Shown here piece by piece: positions 5,873-6,537 of a DNA stretch of 6,537 nucleotides. The translations under genes and the position numbers were made by a program. The stretch is from positions 1 through 6,537 of the forward strand of contig JAJXXI010000558.1 of NCBI GenBank assembly GCA_021781185.1. Direction: 5' to 3'. The stretch comes from a bacterium. GTDB taxonomy: Bacteria; Verrucomicrobiota; Verrucomicrobiia; Limisphaerales; UBA11358. Under the pieces are notes generated by a model. The model saw nothing but the letters and a program-made list of their open reading frames with translations, had not been told where the DNA came from and did not search any database. Position 1 is the first letter of the stretch. Every line of letters starts with the position of its first letter.

Positions 5873-6310
5873 TCATGGCATGGAATGCCGCCGGTAAAGG
5901 CTGGTGACGAAATTCGGGTGCTGGGCGGCGGCGGCGGGCAGGTGCTGTGTCGGCACCAGCCCCCGACGAAGCAGGGCCTGCTGATTTTCACGGTCCAGCA
6001 GCAATAGTTTCATGAGCACGCCTTGCACGGTTTGAAACAGGGATTTGATTTCGTCGGAATGCTGGCGGTCGGCTTGGTCGAATTGCTGCCAGGCAACCCG
6101 TTGTTTTTTGAGGCTCATCAATGCTGCATCCAAGCCGGACAGCAGGCTCTTCCGCCGGTGCAGGAATTCTTGCGGTCGGTAATTCGTGTTGTCGGCCAGC
6201 GACTGGTTTTCGCAGGTGCCGAGCATGAGCGCTTCTTCGCAGAGCGAGAGGAATGAGCGAAGATCGGCGGCCAGTTGCCGGGTGAAATGTAGGTCGGGTG
6301 TGATGGTCAT
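5873..6310 (-). CDS. FlgN/FliT-like putative flagellar export chaperone
   Basis: A 145-residue protein beginning MTITPDLHFTRQLAADLRSF. I chose ATG 6310 because it forms an ATGA overlap with the stop of the upstream gene. The frame is open to 6406, but that start would overlap the upstream gene by 100 bases and adds an Arg/His-rich stretch. The sequence looks almost wholly alpha-helical, with no signal peptide or membrane segment. Helical blocks are at about 6-35, 46-72 (LHRRKSLLSGLDAALMSL) and 82-116. The last ends GVLMKLLLLDRENQQALL (97-114), which resembles the D/N-x-x-N-x-x-L-L end of FlgN-type chaperones. The tail (117-145) is Pro/Ala-rich and then basic. FlgN family members bind hook-associated proteins before export. 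The similarity is weak and partly contextual, so hypothetical protein is the safe name. Confidence 0.55.
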   Translation of the reverse strand: MTITPDLHFTRQLAADLRSFLSLCEEALMLGTCENQSLADNTNYRPQEFLHRRKSLLSGLDAALMSLKKQRVAWQQFDQADRQHSDEIKSLFQTVQGVLMKLLLLDRENQQALLRRGLVPTQHLPAAAAQHPNFVTSLYRRHSMP

Positions 6311-6537
6311 GGGAGATTGGTGGATATGGCGGTGTCGTTGCCGGCGGCGAGTGAATGATTCAAGTTGTCTGCTTTGACCTGCCATTGAACAAACCCGGCC
6401 CGCCACCGTGCCATGTCAAAGACAGTCTTCAGTCCCGGGGTGGCGTTCGTGCCCACTTCGGTTTCGCGGGCGAGGATGTTGCTATAGGTCTCGACGGCTT
6501 TCTCCGGCTGCATCAGATGTTCGTAGGTCATGCCGAT
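6307..6537 (-). CDS. TPR-containing protein, C-terminal fragment (cut by window edge)
   Basis: The last 76 codons of a gene that enters from the right edge. The visible part starts IGMTYEHLMQPEKAVETYSN, which fits one tetratricopeptide repeat (small residue, Tyr, Leu, then P-E-K-A-V-x-x-Y). It continues into a further helical segment, GLKTVFDMARWRAGFVQW, and a short polar tail. TPR domains mediate protein-protein contacts; the role of this one cannot be read from the fragment. Its TGA overlaps the ATG of the FlgN/FliT-like gene in an ATGA arrangement, so the two are probably translationally coupled. An internal Met at 6531 is unlikely to be the true start because the TPR helix already begins before it. 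Confidence 0.6.
   Translation of the reverse strand: MGMTYEHLMQPEKAVETYSNILARETEVGTNATPGLKTVFDMARWRAGFVQWQVKADNLNHSLAAGNDTAISTNLP

Noticed and set aside
6311..6406. Upstream extension of the FlgN/FliT-like gene to ATG 6406
   Set aside because: It would overlap the TPR gene by 100 bases and add an Arg/His-rich shadow segment; the ATGA overlap start at 6310 is more natural.

Overview
This window carries the basal-body end of a bacterial flagellar gene cluster. Every confident gene lies on the minus strand, so transcription runs from high to low coordinates. In that direction the order is: the C-terminal end of a TPR-type protein (cut at the right edge), a small helical FlgN/FliT-like protein, a full-length NtrC-family sigma-54 activator, a 374-base gap, then flgB, flgC, fliE, fliF, fliG and the first 26 codons of a probable fliH (cut at the left edge). 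flgBC-fliEFGH is a classical order for rod, MS-ring and switch genes. I see no rRNA, tRNA, CRISPR array or mobile element.

The organism is a motile, GC-rich, Gram-negative-type bacterium that uses sigma-54 for flagellar control. None of the eight visible starts has a recognisable Shine-Dalgarno sequence. That, with the general character of the proteins, makes me lean towards the Verrucomicrobiota/PVC group, but this is a weak inference. No gene here fixes the taxonomy.

The best regulatory signal is a 16-base sigma-54 promoter (TGGCATCGTCGTTGCT, minus strand, 4013 to 3998) just upstream of flgB. Its GG and GC elements have the required 10-base spacing. It would start transcription about 11 bases before the flgB ATG. 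The gene just upstream encodes an activator with an intact receiver Asp, GAFTGA loop, Walker motifs and Fis-type HTH. The likely circuit is that the phosphorylated activator binds upstream sites in the 374-base gap and fires the flgBC-fliEFGH operon. The gap also holds two similar 14-base boxes 22 bp apart, a perfect AAAAACC-gg-GGTTTTT inverted repeat, and a doubtful 48-codon ORF on the plus strand. A sigma-70-like promoter is plausible in front of the regulator gene.

Functionally, FlgB and FlgC are proximal rod proteins, FliE joins rod to ring, FliF forms the MS-ring, and FliG is the switch/torque protein docked on its cytoplasmic tail. FliH would regulate the export ATPase. The FlgN/FliT-like protein may be an export chaperone. 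The TPR protein is translationally coupled to it and its role is unknown. I found no radically new system. The most interesting points are the compact sigma-54 circuit with its very short leader, the lack of Shine-Dalgarno sites, the uncharacterised TPR/FlgN-like pair, and small deviations in FliG and FliF.
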